DNA of 64,000 bases from Typhlomys cinereus (GCA_023101885.1 JALPQD010000027.1:6115021-6179020), one strand, 5' to 3'; counted from the stretch's first letter, positions 33,111 through 45,059 are shown. Numbers and translations: made by a program. The notes: generated from the sequence alone by a model not told the origin.

Positions 33111-33614
33111 AACTCTTAAGGTGTTTTTCTTTTTACATTTCATGTATATATGTGTAGGATATGTATTTGAGCATGCATGCACATATGCATATGTGCATGT
33201 GCATGGAAGCTGAGGCATGAATGCTTCAGAAACAGCAGCTGCTAACGAGGGAAGTCTATCCATCAGCGTAATGCCTGGGTGACGACAGAGAAGGATCAGG
33301 ATGCTGCGTTAAGTTCTGGGTGCATGAGCAATCAGCAGAATCCCTTGCTAAATATCCAGAAACAGTGACAAAATGGATCTCATGGGTTCTCACACACACA
33401 CACAGAGGCATCCTTCCTGCCCTACTGATCACCCACACTGAGCCTCAACTAACTTCTGAAACCCAAGCTATGGTCTGTGAGGAGTTGTCATCGACTGCAG
33501 AGTGCAACAGCGTCTCTGAGGACAAGTCTTCAGGCTGGCCACGTGGAAGAGGAAACCTGTTGATGCGGAACCAACAGTTCACTCCTTTGGCGATCACCCT
33601 GTCTCTTGAGGCCG

Positions 33615-33948
33615 ATGTTCTTTTTTTTTTTTTTTAATAGTGCATGTGTGTGTATGTGTGTGTGTGTGTATGCGCATGCAGACTAGACATCAACCTTGGG
33701 CGCTGTTCCTCAGGACTGTCAACATATCTTGTTTTCTCTTTTGAGACAGGGAGTCTCACTGCATCTGGAATCTGCCAAGTAGGCCAGCCTGGCTGGTGGC
33801 CCAGGGATCCCTCACCCTCTCCTTTACTTCCTAGCACTAGGATTCCAGGCATGCGCCACATGTCTGACTTTTTATTTGGGTTCTGTGGACTGAACTCAAT
33901 CCTCATACTTGCTTGGCAAGCACTGTACTGACTGAGCCGTATTGGCAG
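33615..33948 (-). repeat. B4-like SINE with T-run and TG tail
   Basis: 'gagacagggagtctcactgc', 'cactaggattccaggcatgc', 'tgaactcaatcctcatactt' and 'actgactgagccgtattggc'. Confidence 0.8.
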
Positions 33949-34324
33949 CCCTGAGGGTGATGTTATTCCAGAACATCTATGGACTACACCCTTCCACCAC
34001 CCATCATGGAGAGATGAGGTGCTACAATATTACCCAGTTATCTCCTTCTTCGCTGAACCCCCAGCATCGGCAAAGTGGAGGTCAGGTGCAATCAATTAGA
34101 GAGCTAGAAGATCCACACTCACTTAAGATGGAGCTGGGAGATGGTGAAAAGATCCTTATGCCATACAGGCAGGTTTGGATACTGTCTTGGCCCAGCCCTG
34201 AACAAGGTGACCTAAGCATTTCATCCACCTCCCCAAGCTTCAAGACTAAATGATTCATGCTAAAATCGGTTTTCTGTATGGGTTTGGCATTTACAGAAAT
34301 GGAAATATTAAAAAGTATTTTAAA

Positions 34325-34401
34325 AATTGAGGCTGGGGAAATGGCTCAGTGGGTGAAGTGTTTGCTGTGCAGACATGAGAACTGAATTTGGTCCCCAGCA
34401 C
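34325..34401 (+). repeat. tRNA-type SINE head
   Basis: 'gaggctggggaaatggctca', 'gtgggtgaagtgtttgctgt' and 'gaatttggtccccagcacac' form a complete tRNA-like head that leads into the expansion starting at 34402. Confidence 0.8.
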
Positions 34402-34700
34402 ACATGTAAAAATCTGTGTGTGTTAAGCACACACATATGGTACATGCACATGCATATGATGTGCACTGTGATGTCACACCCATGTAAAAAGCTGTGAACG
34501 TGTGATATGCACACACATGTGTATGCACATGTATGTGATGTACCCATGTGAAAAGCTGTGTGTGATGTGCATGCATGTGTGATATGCATACACATGCATG
34601 TAATGTGCACATGGATTATGCAGCACCCATGTAAAAACTGAGTGTATGATATGCATGCACGTGTGAACTATGCATATGTATTTGATGTACACATGTGTGA
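34402..34700. repeat. Imperfect tandem expansion of a SINE junction
   Basis: 'cacatgtaaaaatctgtg' at about 34402 recurs as 'acccatgtaaaaagctgtg' near 34477, 'acccatgtgaaaagctgtg' near 34541 and 'acccatgtaaaaactgagtg' near 34624, separated by TG/CA/ATGC-rich spacers of about 65-85 bases. Confidence 0.75.
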
Positions 34701-34844
34701 TGTACACATATTGGTGTGCACCTGTAATCCCAGCACTGGAAGGCACAGTCAGGAGGATTCCCAAGACTTGCTAACCAGCGGGCCTAGCAGAATTGTGGAG
34801 CCCCACCAGGTTCAGTGAGATACCCGGTTTCAAAAAATAAAGTG

Positions 34845-35095
34845 GTGGTCTGGAGAGGTGCGTCAGCAGTTAAAGTGCCCGCTACACAAGCTAAAATAAA
34901 GGAGGTCAGGCCCCCAGATGCCAGGTAGAATGGGGGAAGGCAGAGCCTGAGAATCTCCAGAGCAGCTGGCTAGCGAGAAAAGTCCTATCGGTGATCTCTG
35001 AGTTTAATTAGAGACTCTGTCTCAAAGAGTAAGATGGAACAGTGATTGGAGACTAATTATGACATCAACCTCAAACCTCCACATGCATACATATA
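34845..35095 (+). repeat. B4-like SINE
   Basis: Head 'ggtctggagaggtgcgtcag', 'cagagcctgagaatctccag', end 'gactctgtctcaaagagtaa' and 'aacctccacatgcatacata'. Confidence 0.65.
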
Positions 35096-35463
35096 TGCCC
35101 ACACATATATAGATATATACCCCAACACATGAAAATGGCTAAAGAAAAAAAATAAGGTGGCACATGATCAAGGAAGACATCCAGTGCCAACCTCTGGCCT
35201 CCATATGCAGCCACACACATGAGCATGTGCACGTGTACCTGAACATGTACACGCATACAACACACATACCTATACATGCATAATTCATCTTCATTTAAAT
35301 GCTCTGCCACAGAGCTGCTACACGACTCACCTATAGTGAATATGTGCAGGTTTTTCATGCCGCCATCTCCTAAACAATTTGGAATGATACTATTCATGTA
35401 ACATATATTAGGTTTCATGAGTCACCTACAGCTGACCTAAACAGTATGGGATATGGTAGGTTA

Positions 35464-35480
35464 CTGCTATGCCATTTCTT
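35464..35480 (+). repeat. Target-site duplication, left copy
   Basis: 'ctgctatgccatttctt' is repeated exactly at 35756-35772, bracketing the SINE between them. Confidence 0.93.
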
Positions 35481-35490
35481 TTTTTTTTCA

Positions 35491-35546
<56 letters not shown>

Positions 35547-35755
35547 ACCATGGACGAATTCAGGAACCACCATGGATGCCTCCACCTCCTTCTTGTTTAC
35601 TCTGCCCTGGGATTCACAGGCTCCGCCCTACCAGGACCAGAAATGCCGGCCGCCCCCCGCTTTTGCCCGGTGTCTATACATGGGGTTTAGGATCTGAACT
35701 CAGGACCTTCCGCCTGCAAGGCAGAGGCTTAACCCCTGAGCCACCTCTCTAGCCC
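35481..35755 (-). repeat. Young B2-superfamily-like SINE, copy A
   Basis: Read on minus: tRNA-like head (box-B complement in 'ggatctgaactcaggacctt'), a unique body with 'cacaggctccgccctaccag', a (TG)n at 35493-35543, then a T-run. An exact 17-bp duplication flanks it, so insertion was recent relative to the other repeats here. Confidence 0.9.
35493..35543. repeat. (TG)n tract inside SINE copy A
   Basis: About 25 perfect units between the SINE body and its A-rich end. Confidence 0.97.
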
Positions 35756-35959
35756 CTGCTATGCCATTTCTTACATGGAATTTGACCATCTGGATTTGGG
35801 CTGCAATTGATTTTCTGTTAGCCCTCCATAAATACTTGTATTGTTTTGTGGTGGTGCTGGGGATGGGATCCAGGGTGTCATGCACACCGGAGAGTAAGTA
35901 ACAGTTCTACTGATGAGCTGTAACCCTGCCCATTACTCTCGGTACTGAAAAGAGAATGA

Positions 35960-36240
35960 TTTGGGGCTGGGGAGGAGACTCGGTGGGCAAAGAGCTTGCT
36001 CTGCAAGTGTAAGGTCCGAAGTTTGGATACCCAGCACAACATAAATGCCTAAATGCTGGTAAGGCATGGCAGTCCACCTGCAATCCTAGTACTTGGAAGG
36101 TGGGGGTGGGATCCCTGATACAGGACGACTTGTTAGATTAGTTGACTTGGCAAGCTCCAGGTTCAGTGAGAGACCCTGCTTGTAAGTAAAATGGAGAGTG
36201 ATGGCGGAAGACATCTGATGTCAATCTCTGTCCTTCATGT
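35960..36240 (+). repeat. B4-like SINE
   Basis: Head 'ggggctggggaggagactcg', 'tttggatacccagcacaaca', 'tgcaatcctagtacttggaa' and 'ggttcagtgagagaccctgc'. A long degenerate CA/TA-rich patch follows (36240-36520). Confidence 0.75.
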
Positions 36241-36548
36241 ATATGTGCTTACACACACATGCATGGCACTATGCACACAGGCACCCCCCCACATAAACAC
36301 ATACACACATATATATACACGTGTAGCATATAGACACATCACACATAAGCACATGTACATCACACATATACACATCACACACATATATATACACCCACAT
36401 ATGCAAATTATACACACATATGCATATCACATACATATACATCATACACATGTACACACATTGCACACACATTACACTCATATATGCATATACATCACAC
36501 ACACACACACATACACAAAATGGAATTTAGAATGATCTTGATACTCAC

Positions 36549-36695
36549 CTCCCTCAGCGTTGGTTTGCCAATAAAAAAGTCCGTGTTCTTGCTGCTTTTG
36601 GGTGGACTGAACTTGGGGTTCAGGAAGGCGCATCCATTTGCAATGGCCTCTAGGGGAGCTGGACCCTCATAGGGGAATCCGAGACCAACAAACAG
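36549..36695 (-). CDS. MGAT5: MGAT5 coding exon with donor-binding motif
   Basis: A 147-nt phase-0 exon between GTCTTGCAG and GTGAGT on minus, encoding 49 residues. It opens LFVGLGFPYEGPAPLEAIAN and closes with SKNTDFFIGKPTLRE. EGPAPLEA is the acidic nucleotide-sugar motif of the C-terminal Rossmann half. Counting back from a 741-residue protein, its two Glu are positions 520 and 526 and the Lys of IGKP is 554, which I recall as donor-site residues in the human enzyme. All three are intact, so the catalytic domain looks functional. One substitution relative to my memory of human: KFSPPKSS for KFNPPKSS. Confidence 0.98.
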
Positions 36696-38209
36696 CTGCA
36701 AGACAGGAAACACATCATATGAAGGCCTCCGGCCCCCAGCACTGCTGTGGTCTATTCCTGTGGGTGGGTCCAGACCCCGAGGGGGCATTGTGGCACACAA
36801 AGAGAAGGCCGTGTGCCAGAAGCCTGCAGAACATCACAGGGACCATGAAATCCTTACGCGATGGTTCGCCTTACCATGTCTGCCCTCCTCGTTCTGAGAG
36901 TAAGGGATGGGGGGGTCAGAGCGAAAAAGAAACCATCACAGAAACCATCGCCACCAAACTCCTAGACCCAACAATCATCTTTCTGTTACCCTCCAGGGGC
37001 CACGGCTGGAAAAACACTTGCTTAAGCAGACAGAGGGCTCCTTCATGTGAGCAGGGGAACAACTGGTCCTTTCAGGGACGCAGGGGCCCAGGGAGAGAAG
37101 GTCACTCGGTGGTTTGATTAAAGTTCAAAGAGAACTGCTTGTAACTAGGGCAGGTCAGCAAACACAGGTTCTCACAATGGGGTTTTCACTGGGGGAACAC
37201 CACGGGCGAGCTTCCATTCTGGAGCAGAGGTTGCAACTCCCAGCTTCCTCCTGAGCAAGCAAAGCATGCCCTCCCCCGTTCGGACAGTAGGTGGCAGCAG
37301 AAACACGCTCTCAAAGTCCTGGGAGCTTGGGCAGCTTTAGGGAGCTGCCTGGACAAAGGGGAACCCGCTTGCAGTTCGGAGGGTCCCAGATGTACCTATT
37401 CTAGGTGCAGAGTTTTCCACACTGCTGCTGGTTTCCTGTTTGTTTCCTGGCAGGGTCCAAGTCTGGGCTTGGTGGAATCTGAAATGATTCCAGGGACCAG
37501 AGGAAACTCTAGTCACAAAGACCACGCCCCCCAGACTTTTCCTTGCTGCTTCAAGGAGGAACACCCAGGTGGTGGGCCTGAGGCCCCAGCCTGCCTGCAG
37601 GAACTGCTTCCAGGACTGAGCTGTGTGCTCCACACTCTCTCCCCCACCCCCTCTCTCCCACCCCCTCCCCTGCTAGGTCTTGGCTGTGAAAAAGATTACT
37701 GAAGAAGGTTTTGCTGAGAGCCTGGGTGGGTGCCATGGGGCTCCCTGGCATCACTGAAGATGTAGAGGCAACCGCACCAGGAGGGCATGATGGGGCGTGG
37801 GCCACATCTGAGGTACTGGGGAACAACCACGTTCCTGAGAGAATTCTGGGGCAAACAAACCCTGCAGCCTGTTCTGGACTCTGTCATTTACACATATATT
37901 CATACAGAACAAGATATGCATAACCTCTCTGGGTTTTTGGAGTTTACGTCCTGCTTAGCTTGATCTCAGAGATGTCACAGGGGAGGGTCCCAGGGACAGC
38001 AGCAGCTCTGGGGGACCTGCAGAGCTACCACTTCAGGCTGGGCCATCTCCTCTGTACAGAAAGGGGCCATGGGGAGAGAGACATGGAGGAGCCCAGAAGT
38101 TGGGAGCTGGGCACAGAGGATATCTGCATGCCATTGGGAGCTCCTGCCAGGGTATCATCCTTTTTTTAAAAAAAATTTTTTTCCACATGTGTGTGTGTTT
38201 GGAGGGGGG

Positions 38210-38310
38210 GAACTATGTATGCTTGTGGAGGCCCAAGGATGACTTTGGGAATCATACTGGATTGCTCTAACTCCTTTCTTTTCCTTTGCTCTGGGATTTT
38301 CTTTTTTAAA
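38210..38310 (-). repeat. Fragment of older B2-superfamily-like SINE
   Basis: 'cttgtggaggcccaaggatg', 'ggaatcatactggattgctc' and 'ctttgctctgggattttc' parallel the copy at 43640-43710. Confidence 0.55.
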
Positions 38311-38319
38311 TTATTATTT

Positions 38320-38560
38320 TAATTATTTAATTCAATATAATTTAATTATTATTTTCTAGTTTTACAAGCACATTAAGTACTTATCCCTGCTTCACTTCAT
38401 CCCCCTCCCACCCATCCCTCTCCCCTCCCTTTGTCAATCCATCCCACTCCCTCCCACCCTCCTGACTATCTGCTTCTATGGACCCCAGAGTTCCCTCTGG
38501 CTTGTCTACTCTTTTTTGGTAAATTTTTCTACTTTTATAAACATATTTAGTATTCATCCA
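38320..38560 (-). repeat. Possible L1 3'-end-like AT/pyrimidine region
   Basis: An AT-rich block followed by pyrimidine-rich 'cacttcatccccctcccacc' and a partial second copy at 38520-38610 resemble rodent L1 3' UTR sequence read in reverse. Assignment is tentative. Confidence 0.35.
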
Positions 38561-38619
38561 TGCTTCCCTCCATCATCTTTCCCTCCCATTCCTCCATCAA
38601 TCCCACCCTCCTGCCTGTC

Positions 38620-38790
38620 TGCTTTTATGCTCTGTTCGGGGATTTTCCAGGTTCCACCTTCCAGGGCCAGAAGTGCAGGCTGCTGTCATTTTCTTCTGGT
38701 GTTTTTATGTGGGATCTGGGTTCCAAACTCAGGTCTTCCTGCTCACAAGGTAGAGGCTTGACCCCTGAGCTATTTTTACAGTCCTCAAGT
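38620..38790 (-). repeat. Older B2-superfamily-like SINE
   Basis: 'tgctctgttcggggattttc', 'ccttccagggccagaagtgc', 'tgggttccaaactcaggtct' and 'gaggcttgacccctgagcta'. Confidence 0.65.
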
Positions 38791-40049
38791 CTCACTCTTA
38801 TTCTGCAGTGGACACAGTGAGAAAGCTGGTGCATCCTGACCTTGTGCGAGAGTTGGGGAGGCAGACGTACCTATGATGGGATGGGCTAGACTAAGATGCC
38901 CCAGCTTCACCCAGCAGAAAGAACCCAAGACTTTTATCCTGGAAGCTTTTGATTGTGCTGCTGAGCCCTCCTAATGCGCTTTGAGAAGATGTATGCAGCT
39001 CTCTAGGGGAAGTCCTGAATCCTGGCAGTCCTTGAGATGTAGGCCCTGCCACCCACTCTCCATTGGCTGATTACAGATAATCAATAGTGAAATACAGAAC
39101 AAAGAAATGTATGCAGTGGGGTCAGGTTGGGAAGAGGAGCAAAGAGATGCAGTGATCACCCCAAGACATGTGATGGTCCTGGCGGAGAGAAGAAATCCTA
39201 AAGAGACACATGTGCCTCCTCACCCCTGCCACTGGCTCTCAGGGTGTGGAGACAGTGGATCTCAAGAAATCAGAACTTCCCCAGGGATCTCACGCCAGAA
39301 AAGGAACAAGCTGAAGCTTGGTGCTAGTCTCCAGGAAGAGATTCCACCTGGTTCTGACAGCTTGTCAGCCCACCTTGCAGGAGAGATTGGAGCCTAGACA
39401 GGGATGGGTCAATGATGGACTGTGTACAACCCTCACCCTCTATCTAAATGCCATCCTCATGCCAGGGCCCTGAAGATGGGCTGGGGAAGTCGGGGGACTG
39501 GGTCCCTGTCTCTCTTCACAATATGGCCACCCTGAAGAAACCTCTTTTCTCTGCTTCTCACTATTACCTGTCTGCTTAATTGGTCCATTAATAAGGACCA
39601 GTGGCCGAACCTGCTTGTTAGAGCCCAGGTTTGACCTTGACAACCCTGTCAACACTTGGGCGCAGGCATGTATTATCTTTTTGACTCTGAGAAGAAAGTA
39701 CTAGAAGACACAGACCAGGTCTCTGCAGGTTTAACTGAAGCTTCTGGGGTTCACACTATTTCTTGACCTTTGGACATCAGGATCTCCTGCCATGTCTGAA
39801 ACTCTCTTCAACTCTAAATTATTAAGATTAACTTTAGAGGACACAGGCACAATGCCTGTGTACTTAAATAGAAAATCTCAGGGAAAAGGAAATAATTATC
39901 TTTTAGACAGACCAATCTGAACCCATTAATTAAGGATTTGAGGCTGTTAGACTTGACTGTGACCTAGGTGAAGGACATCTGAATATCAGCTCTCACTAAC
40001 TCGTATGCCTGACTGAGCCTGGAGCATTTCCGGACACAGAAAACAAACA

Positions 40050-40345
40050 CTTTGGGAGCTGGAGGGGCAGCCAATGGGTAAAGCATTTCCTCTGCAAGCA
40101 TATGGACCTGAGTTTAGGACCCAGACCCCAACATAAAACCAGGTGTGGTGGGACATATCTATGATCCTAGTGTTCCTACAGGGAGATGGGGGGCAGACAG
40201 GAGCTTCCCCAGAAGCCTGAAGACCAGCTAGTTTGGCTTAGGCAATAGCAAACAAGAGACTCTTAAACTAGGTAGATGGTGAGGACCTACACTGAGGTCA
40301 CGCATACATATGCATGCATGCATGAATGCCTGCACTCATTCATAG
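40050..40345 (+). repeat. B4-like SINE
   Basis: Head 'gggagctggaggggcagcca', 'ggacctgagtttaggaccca', 'catatctatgatcctagtgt', leading to the (AC)n tract. Confidence 0.7.

Positions 40346-40347
<2 letters not shown>

Positions 40348-40397
<50 letters not shown>
40348..40397. repeat. (AC)n microsatellite
   Basis: Twenty-five units; a second CA run of about eight units lies at 40425-40441. Confidence 0.97.
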
Positions 40398-40399
<2 letters not shown>

Positions 40400-40929
40400 C
40401 ATGCTTGCATTCACACACAGGAACACACACACACACACACACCACATACATGCTTACCTTCAAACAAATAAAAATAAATAAATAGACAGACAAACAAAAA
40501 CAAACAAACGGTTTGGGGCTAACTCTCCAAGTCTTTGCCATCTTTCAAGGATGCTTAAACAAACACCACCTAGTTTCTTGGCAATGAGTTTTCCTGTCAC
40601 ACTAACACACTAATTAGGATAGCAGGAGATACAGACTTGGAAACATCAAAATAACAGTTTTCTGTCACTTCTGTCAATAAGTGATTTTTTTCCCTTTGCT
40701 TCCTGTGTGCTCATTATCTGGGATACTACAATAGGACAGATGTCTGAAGGTCGAATAGCACCACCCCCTTCTCTCCACCATCTCAGTTGATAGACGACCG
40801 GCTAGACAGAGAAAAGTCACCACCCCTAATCATATGCTTCTGCCTGCTCATGGCCCTTCCATATACTGGGTTCAAACCCTAAGCCTTATGTACACACACA
40901 CACATCTGAAACTAACCAAATAGTACCTT

Positions 40930-41135
40930 CACCATGGGCTGGGGAGATTGTTCAGTAGAGTAAGTACGAGGACCTGAGTTTGAGCCCTAGAATCCATATT
41001 AAAAAGCCAGGCATGGTGACATGCTTATAATCTCAGCACTGCAAAAATGAGGCAGGCGGATCCCTGGAGATCACTGGGCAGTCAGCCTAGCCTATTTGGT
41101 GAGTTCCAGACCTGGTGAGATCCTGTTTCCAAAAC
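40930..41135 (+). repeat. B4-like SINE
   Basis: 'catgggctggggagattgtt', 'ggacctgagtttgagcccta', 'gccaggcatggtgacatgct' and 'gtgagatcctgtttccaaaa'. Confidence 0.8.
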
Positions 41136-41164
41136 AATGTGTGTGGGGGTGAGGGGTGTGGGGG

Positions 41165-41318
41165 GATTGCAGCAAGATAGCTCAGATGATAAAGCTCCTG
41201 TTTGCAAACCTGGGGGTCTGAGTTCAATCCCTGAAAGATCACATAGTGGAAGGACAGAATTGACAAACTGACTCTCAAAAGTTGTCCTCTGACCATTGTC
41301 CTCTGGCTTACACATATG
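41165..41318 (+). repeat. B2-like SINE
   Basis: Head 'gattgcagcaagatagctca', box B 'ggtctgagttcaatccctga', body 'tggaaggacagaattgacaa' and end 'tctggcttacacatatgcgc'. Confidence 0.65.
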
Positions 41319-41370
<52 letters not shown>

Positions 41371-41393
41371 CACACACTTTTGTGTGACTGAAA
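41319..41393. repeat. Compound (CG)n(CA)n microsatellite
   Basis: A short CGCGCG run passes into about 25 CA units interrupted once by CG near 41363. Confidence 0.95.
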
Positions 41394-42534
41394 CTGACAA
41401 CATCTAGGCAGTATCCACAGGAACGACCTTTGTCCCAAGCTGCAGAGTCTTTGTTAACCCACTAAGAGTTTAAAACAATTCTATTTCTCCTTTCAGTTCA
41501 GATAAAATATGTCTTTGGATATGCTGAGCAGCCCAGTACTATGCCATGAATAAAAAAGTCAGGGCGCTGGGAGGTGTTTCAGTAGTAACAGCATTGCTAT
41601 GCAAGCCTGGTGACTGATTTTGGACTCCCAGATCCTATATTAAAAGTCGATGCAGAGGCACTGAAAACCCTTGATACATTCTGCTTCAGACCATCCCAGG
41701 AAGAGCTAGGAGGGCAAGATGGCTGCAATAGGGTAGTTACTGCATGTGTCTCAGGGCCACAAACAGGTCAAAACTGTCTTTAGTGGGTTTGGACTCCTTG
41801 GGGCAGAGCCCTGACTTCTCCCAGTGGCCTGGTCCAAGACGAAACTAACTACCAAGCTCAAGAGATCCCATCCACCTCCTTGTCCTCTGAAAGCCATCAA
41901 TGCTAAGCCAACAAATCAATGTGTGTTGTCAACTAGTTCATTTGGAGACAGAGAAAGGAGAAGAATATTTGCATGATCTACATCAAGGAAACCACATCCC
42001 CATCCTGGGCACTTTGGCTTTTCTGATTTCCATATTTGGTGGAGTCAGCCTGTATGCAAAAGGCCTCCTGCAAGCTTGGCACTGGGAAGACCACCCATGT
42101 GAATCAGCAAAGCCTGAACTCGCAGAGCTGCCTGAGCGTCTGGCTCTGGGGTAGTGAAATACAATCCTCGGTTTTCAGTCCAAACCCAGCCAAGCTGGGT
42201 AGCAGAAACACCAGGACTGACTGGGGTCAAGCACAAAGGCTCAACTATTGGTGTTCTGAGCACTCTTCATTGACCGTACCTATCTACTCTTCTAGCTGAG
42301 CTGGTGTGGGGACCCCGGTCTTCATAGGCCACCCAAATGGGGAGAGGAGGGCAGGAACAGCGGGCTCTCTTGTGAGGCCACAGCTGGGATTTGCTCCCTG
42401 AGATGAAGGTACTTTGGTTACAGATCTAACCCCCAGATGCCCTTCTGTGTAGAACATGAATTCCCTATTCATTATGACTCATGTAACAGAAGCACCCAAG
42501 AGAACATGGGAGGAGGTGACAGACTGACAGAAGA

Positions 42535-42725
42535 AGGCTGGGAATGTGGCTAAGTTTGTAGAGTCTTGCCTGGCATGGGCTCGGTTCCCAGCATATAAAC
42601 CAGGCATGCTGGGGACATACCTGTAAAATCCAATCTCACCCCTCTCTCTGGCAGCAGGGACAGAAAGATCAGAAATTTACAGTCATGCTCAGCTACAAGT
42701 TACCCTATCTCAACCAAAAAATACT
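42535..42725 (+). repeat. B4-like SINE
   Basis: 'gctgggaatgtggctaagtt', 'gggctcggttcccagcatat', 'cagtcatgctcagctacaag' and 'ccctatctcaaccaaaaaat'. Confidence 0.7.
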
Positions 42726-43539
42726 CGGAAGGTAAAGAAATAAACCACATCAATGAAGATGGAGACTTAAACCAAAAAATAAAAACATGCCACCCTAGTG
42801 TGCCCTTACGTGTTGGTTTCAACTGCTCTCCAGGAGTCTGCCAAATAATGGCTGGTTGTGGTCCTCGGATAAATGATTAATTCATCTGAGTTCACAGACC
42901 ACGAGAAGAGACCCTTAGAGTCCATCAACTTTCAGTACTCTAAGTCCCACACAATTTTCTCATCTCTGAAGCACCTTCAAAGTAAGAGCGTGTGAAAGAG
43001 GCATGGGTGCCGGATAGCGTTACGGGACAAAAGTCTGCAGAGAAAGGGTGCTTTGGGCTGGATGTAGGGATTAAACGACAGGCTGGGGATGGAGCTCAGT
43101 GGTAGTGAATGTGGAAAACAGCTACTGAAAGAAAAAACACCAATAAACCCCAAACGAAAACCAACAACAAAAAAACCCAAAAGGGCTGATAGTTGAAACT
43201 TATGACCATTTCAGAGCTCTTGGGGAGACCAGGTTTGCTGCCCTTTGCAACTGTAATGCCAGGGAGCTTGTGAATCACACTCGACTTCGCAGACACCGCT
43301 TCTCCATGCCTTCGGTTCTGTTCCACTGCTAACGTAGAATGAAATAAATCACTCTTCAATGGCTCATAGATGAGGAAGGAGTCAGAAGAGAGTAGGTCAC
43401 CCACTCGAAACTAGACTGGTCCTTTGTGTCCCTCTAGACAGGTTCCTCTGCCAGTGCTCGTGAGTTCTGAGTTGTAACTGCACACAGTTGTTTTAAAGTA
43501 TTCTTGTCAGACCAGCAGGTGTGGTATGAGTAAAGAATG

Positions 43540-43855
43540 TATTTTTTCTTTTCTGCATGCGTGTGTATGCTGCATGTGGATGGGTGTACATGTATGTAGG
43601 GGGCATTGTACAAGAGAGCACTTGATTATATGCACCCGTGGAGGCCCAAGGGTAGCATCAGAAATCTTTCTGGATTGCTCTACCTTTTTATTGCTTTGCT
43701 CTGGGGTTCCCAGTCTCTGACTTCCAAGGCCAGAATTACAATACCCCCTGCCATATCTGACATGCATTTTTAATGTAGGATCTGGGATTTGAACTCAGGA
43801 CCTTTTGCTTGTGAGGCAAAGGCTTTAACCCCGGAGCCGTCTCCCCACCCCCAAT
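43540..43855 (-). repeat. Older B2-superfamily-like SINE
   Basis: 'gtggaggcccaagggtagca', 'ttgctctggggttcccagtc', 'tgggatttgaactcaggacc' and 'taaccccggagccgtctccc' give a nearly complete reverse copy with a TG-rich tail at 43555-43600. Confidence 0.8.
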
Positions 43856-44571
43856 CAAGTGTGAATATATAAAATGCCCCTCCATGTTCAGAAGTCAAAC
43901 TTCACTTCTAGCTGGTGACAGTCTCACACTGTGACTTAAGAGACCTTTTTTCTTATCTTGTCCCAGACAGGAGGGACCTAATTTGGGCCTGTTCCCAATT
44001 CTCTGACAAGGTCAATGGTCAGTTGGCATAAGACATCTTTTCAAGTTTGTAAGTCCAAGAGAGACATTCACAAGGACAGGGCTAATGGAAACACGTGAGG
44101 TGGCAAAGACACTGTGGGAGCCAGTTCTGCCACCAGATGCTATTTTAAAGAAACCTGAACTTTTCCTGTACTTTTTTGCACAATTTCACACAAACAAAAG
44201 TAAAATGCAGCACTTGCAAAAAAAAAAAAAAAATAGCATCATTGTGAAAGGCCCTGGACATCGTGACAATTCTAAAATGTCACACTGAGAGAGAAAATAG
44301 CGGGAAACAAACGGTGAAACCGGCACACACGTCACTCAAAGAGAGCCATGGGCAGCCGTCAGACATAAGCGACCTTATCGGCAAGCAAGGTCCTCACCAC
44401 AACAAAGCAGGGTTCTGGCTAGGTGGAAACCAGTTTGCCCATGTGACTTTATCACATGAACGAATAGAGGCAGGAGGATCAAGTGTGTTTACAGATGAAG
44501 AAACTAGGGAAAGGAACAGATGTTTATTTTTTTTGCTGGTGGGCATCCACTGGATGTTTTTTACATGTATG

Positions 44572-44572
<1 letters not shown>

Positions 44573-44606
<34 letters not shown>
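44573..44606. repeat. (GT)n microsatellite
   Basis: About 17 units followed by 'atggcgcattagg'; no clear SINE is attached. Confidence 0.95.
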
Positions 44607-44609
<3 letters not shown>

Positions 44610-45059
44610 GCGCATTAGGGATTATCTCTTGTTCTGGGCTGTGTACACCAGGCTGCGGTTAGGTCGGTGAAGGAAAGGATTGGGGAGCAACTCTGATCAT
44701 AAGTGGGTACCATGTGGAAGTCCATGGATAAAGAGAAACTGACATGAAGGAGAGACTTAAGAAGAAGGAGTTTATTAGAGCCCAGGGCCTGGTGGCCAAG
44801 GGAACCATAGTGTAGCCTTAAGGTGGGAGAGCGTTAGTAAGAAGAGAGAGCTTAAGGTCACAGAGGACAGGGAGAGCCGCCATGACAGCACAGAGAGTAG
44901 AGAGAGTGGAGACCCTGCAGAGACCCCACTCTTTTGTGATGTCATATCGCTAAGGTGTTGCCAGGAGTTACTAGGGAGCAGGGCAGTGAGTCTGGTCTGT
45001 CTAGCTAGGGTGGGGGCTTTACAAAAGGGCAGCTGTGGCTGACAGCCATGAGGGAATCT

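Larger units (their letters stand above)
27997..36548 (-). other. MGAT5: MGAT5 intron
   Basis: 8.6 kb. Contains an LTR-like repeat, a SINE with internal 32-bp amplification, (TG)n tracts, an ATCT-rich array, several SINEs and a young B2-superfamily SINE. The block 30560-31290 is free of recognisable repeats and AT-rich; 31570-32030 and 33110-33640 also show none, apart from a short TG/CA patch (33140-33205). Confidence 0.88.

Noticed and set aside
35481..35755. Functional tRNA gene suggested by box A and box B
   Set aside because: The head lacks a complete cloverleaf and is joined to a SINE body, (CA)n and A-rich tail with target-site duplications.
36191..36535. 114-residue frame rich in Thr-His, and similar Cys-Val or Thr-His frames at every CA/TG tract
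   Set aside because: Dinucleotide repeats translate to (TH)n or (CV)n; none shows protein-like composition outside the repeat.
36638..37117. 159-residue + strand frame overlapping the MGAT5 exon region
   Set aside because: It overlaps the antisense of a solid MGAT5 exon and has no recognisable domain.
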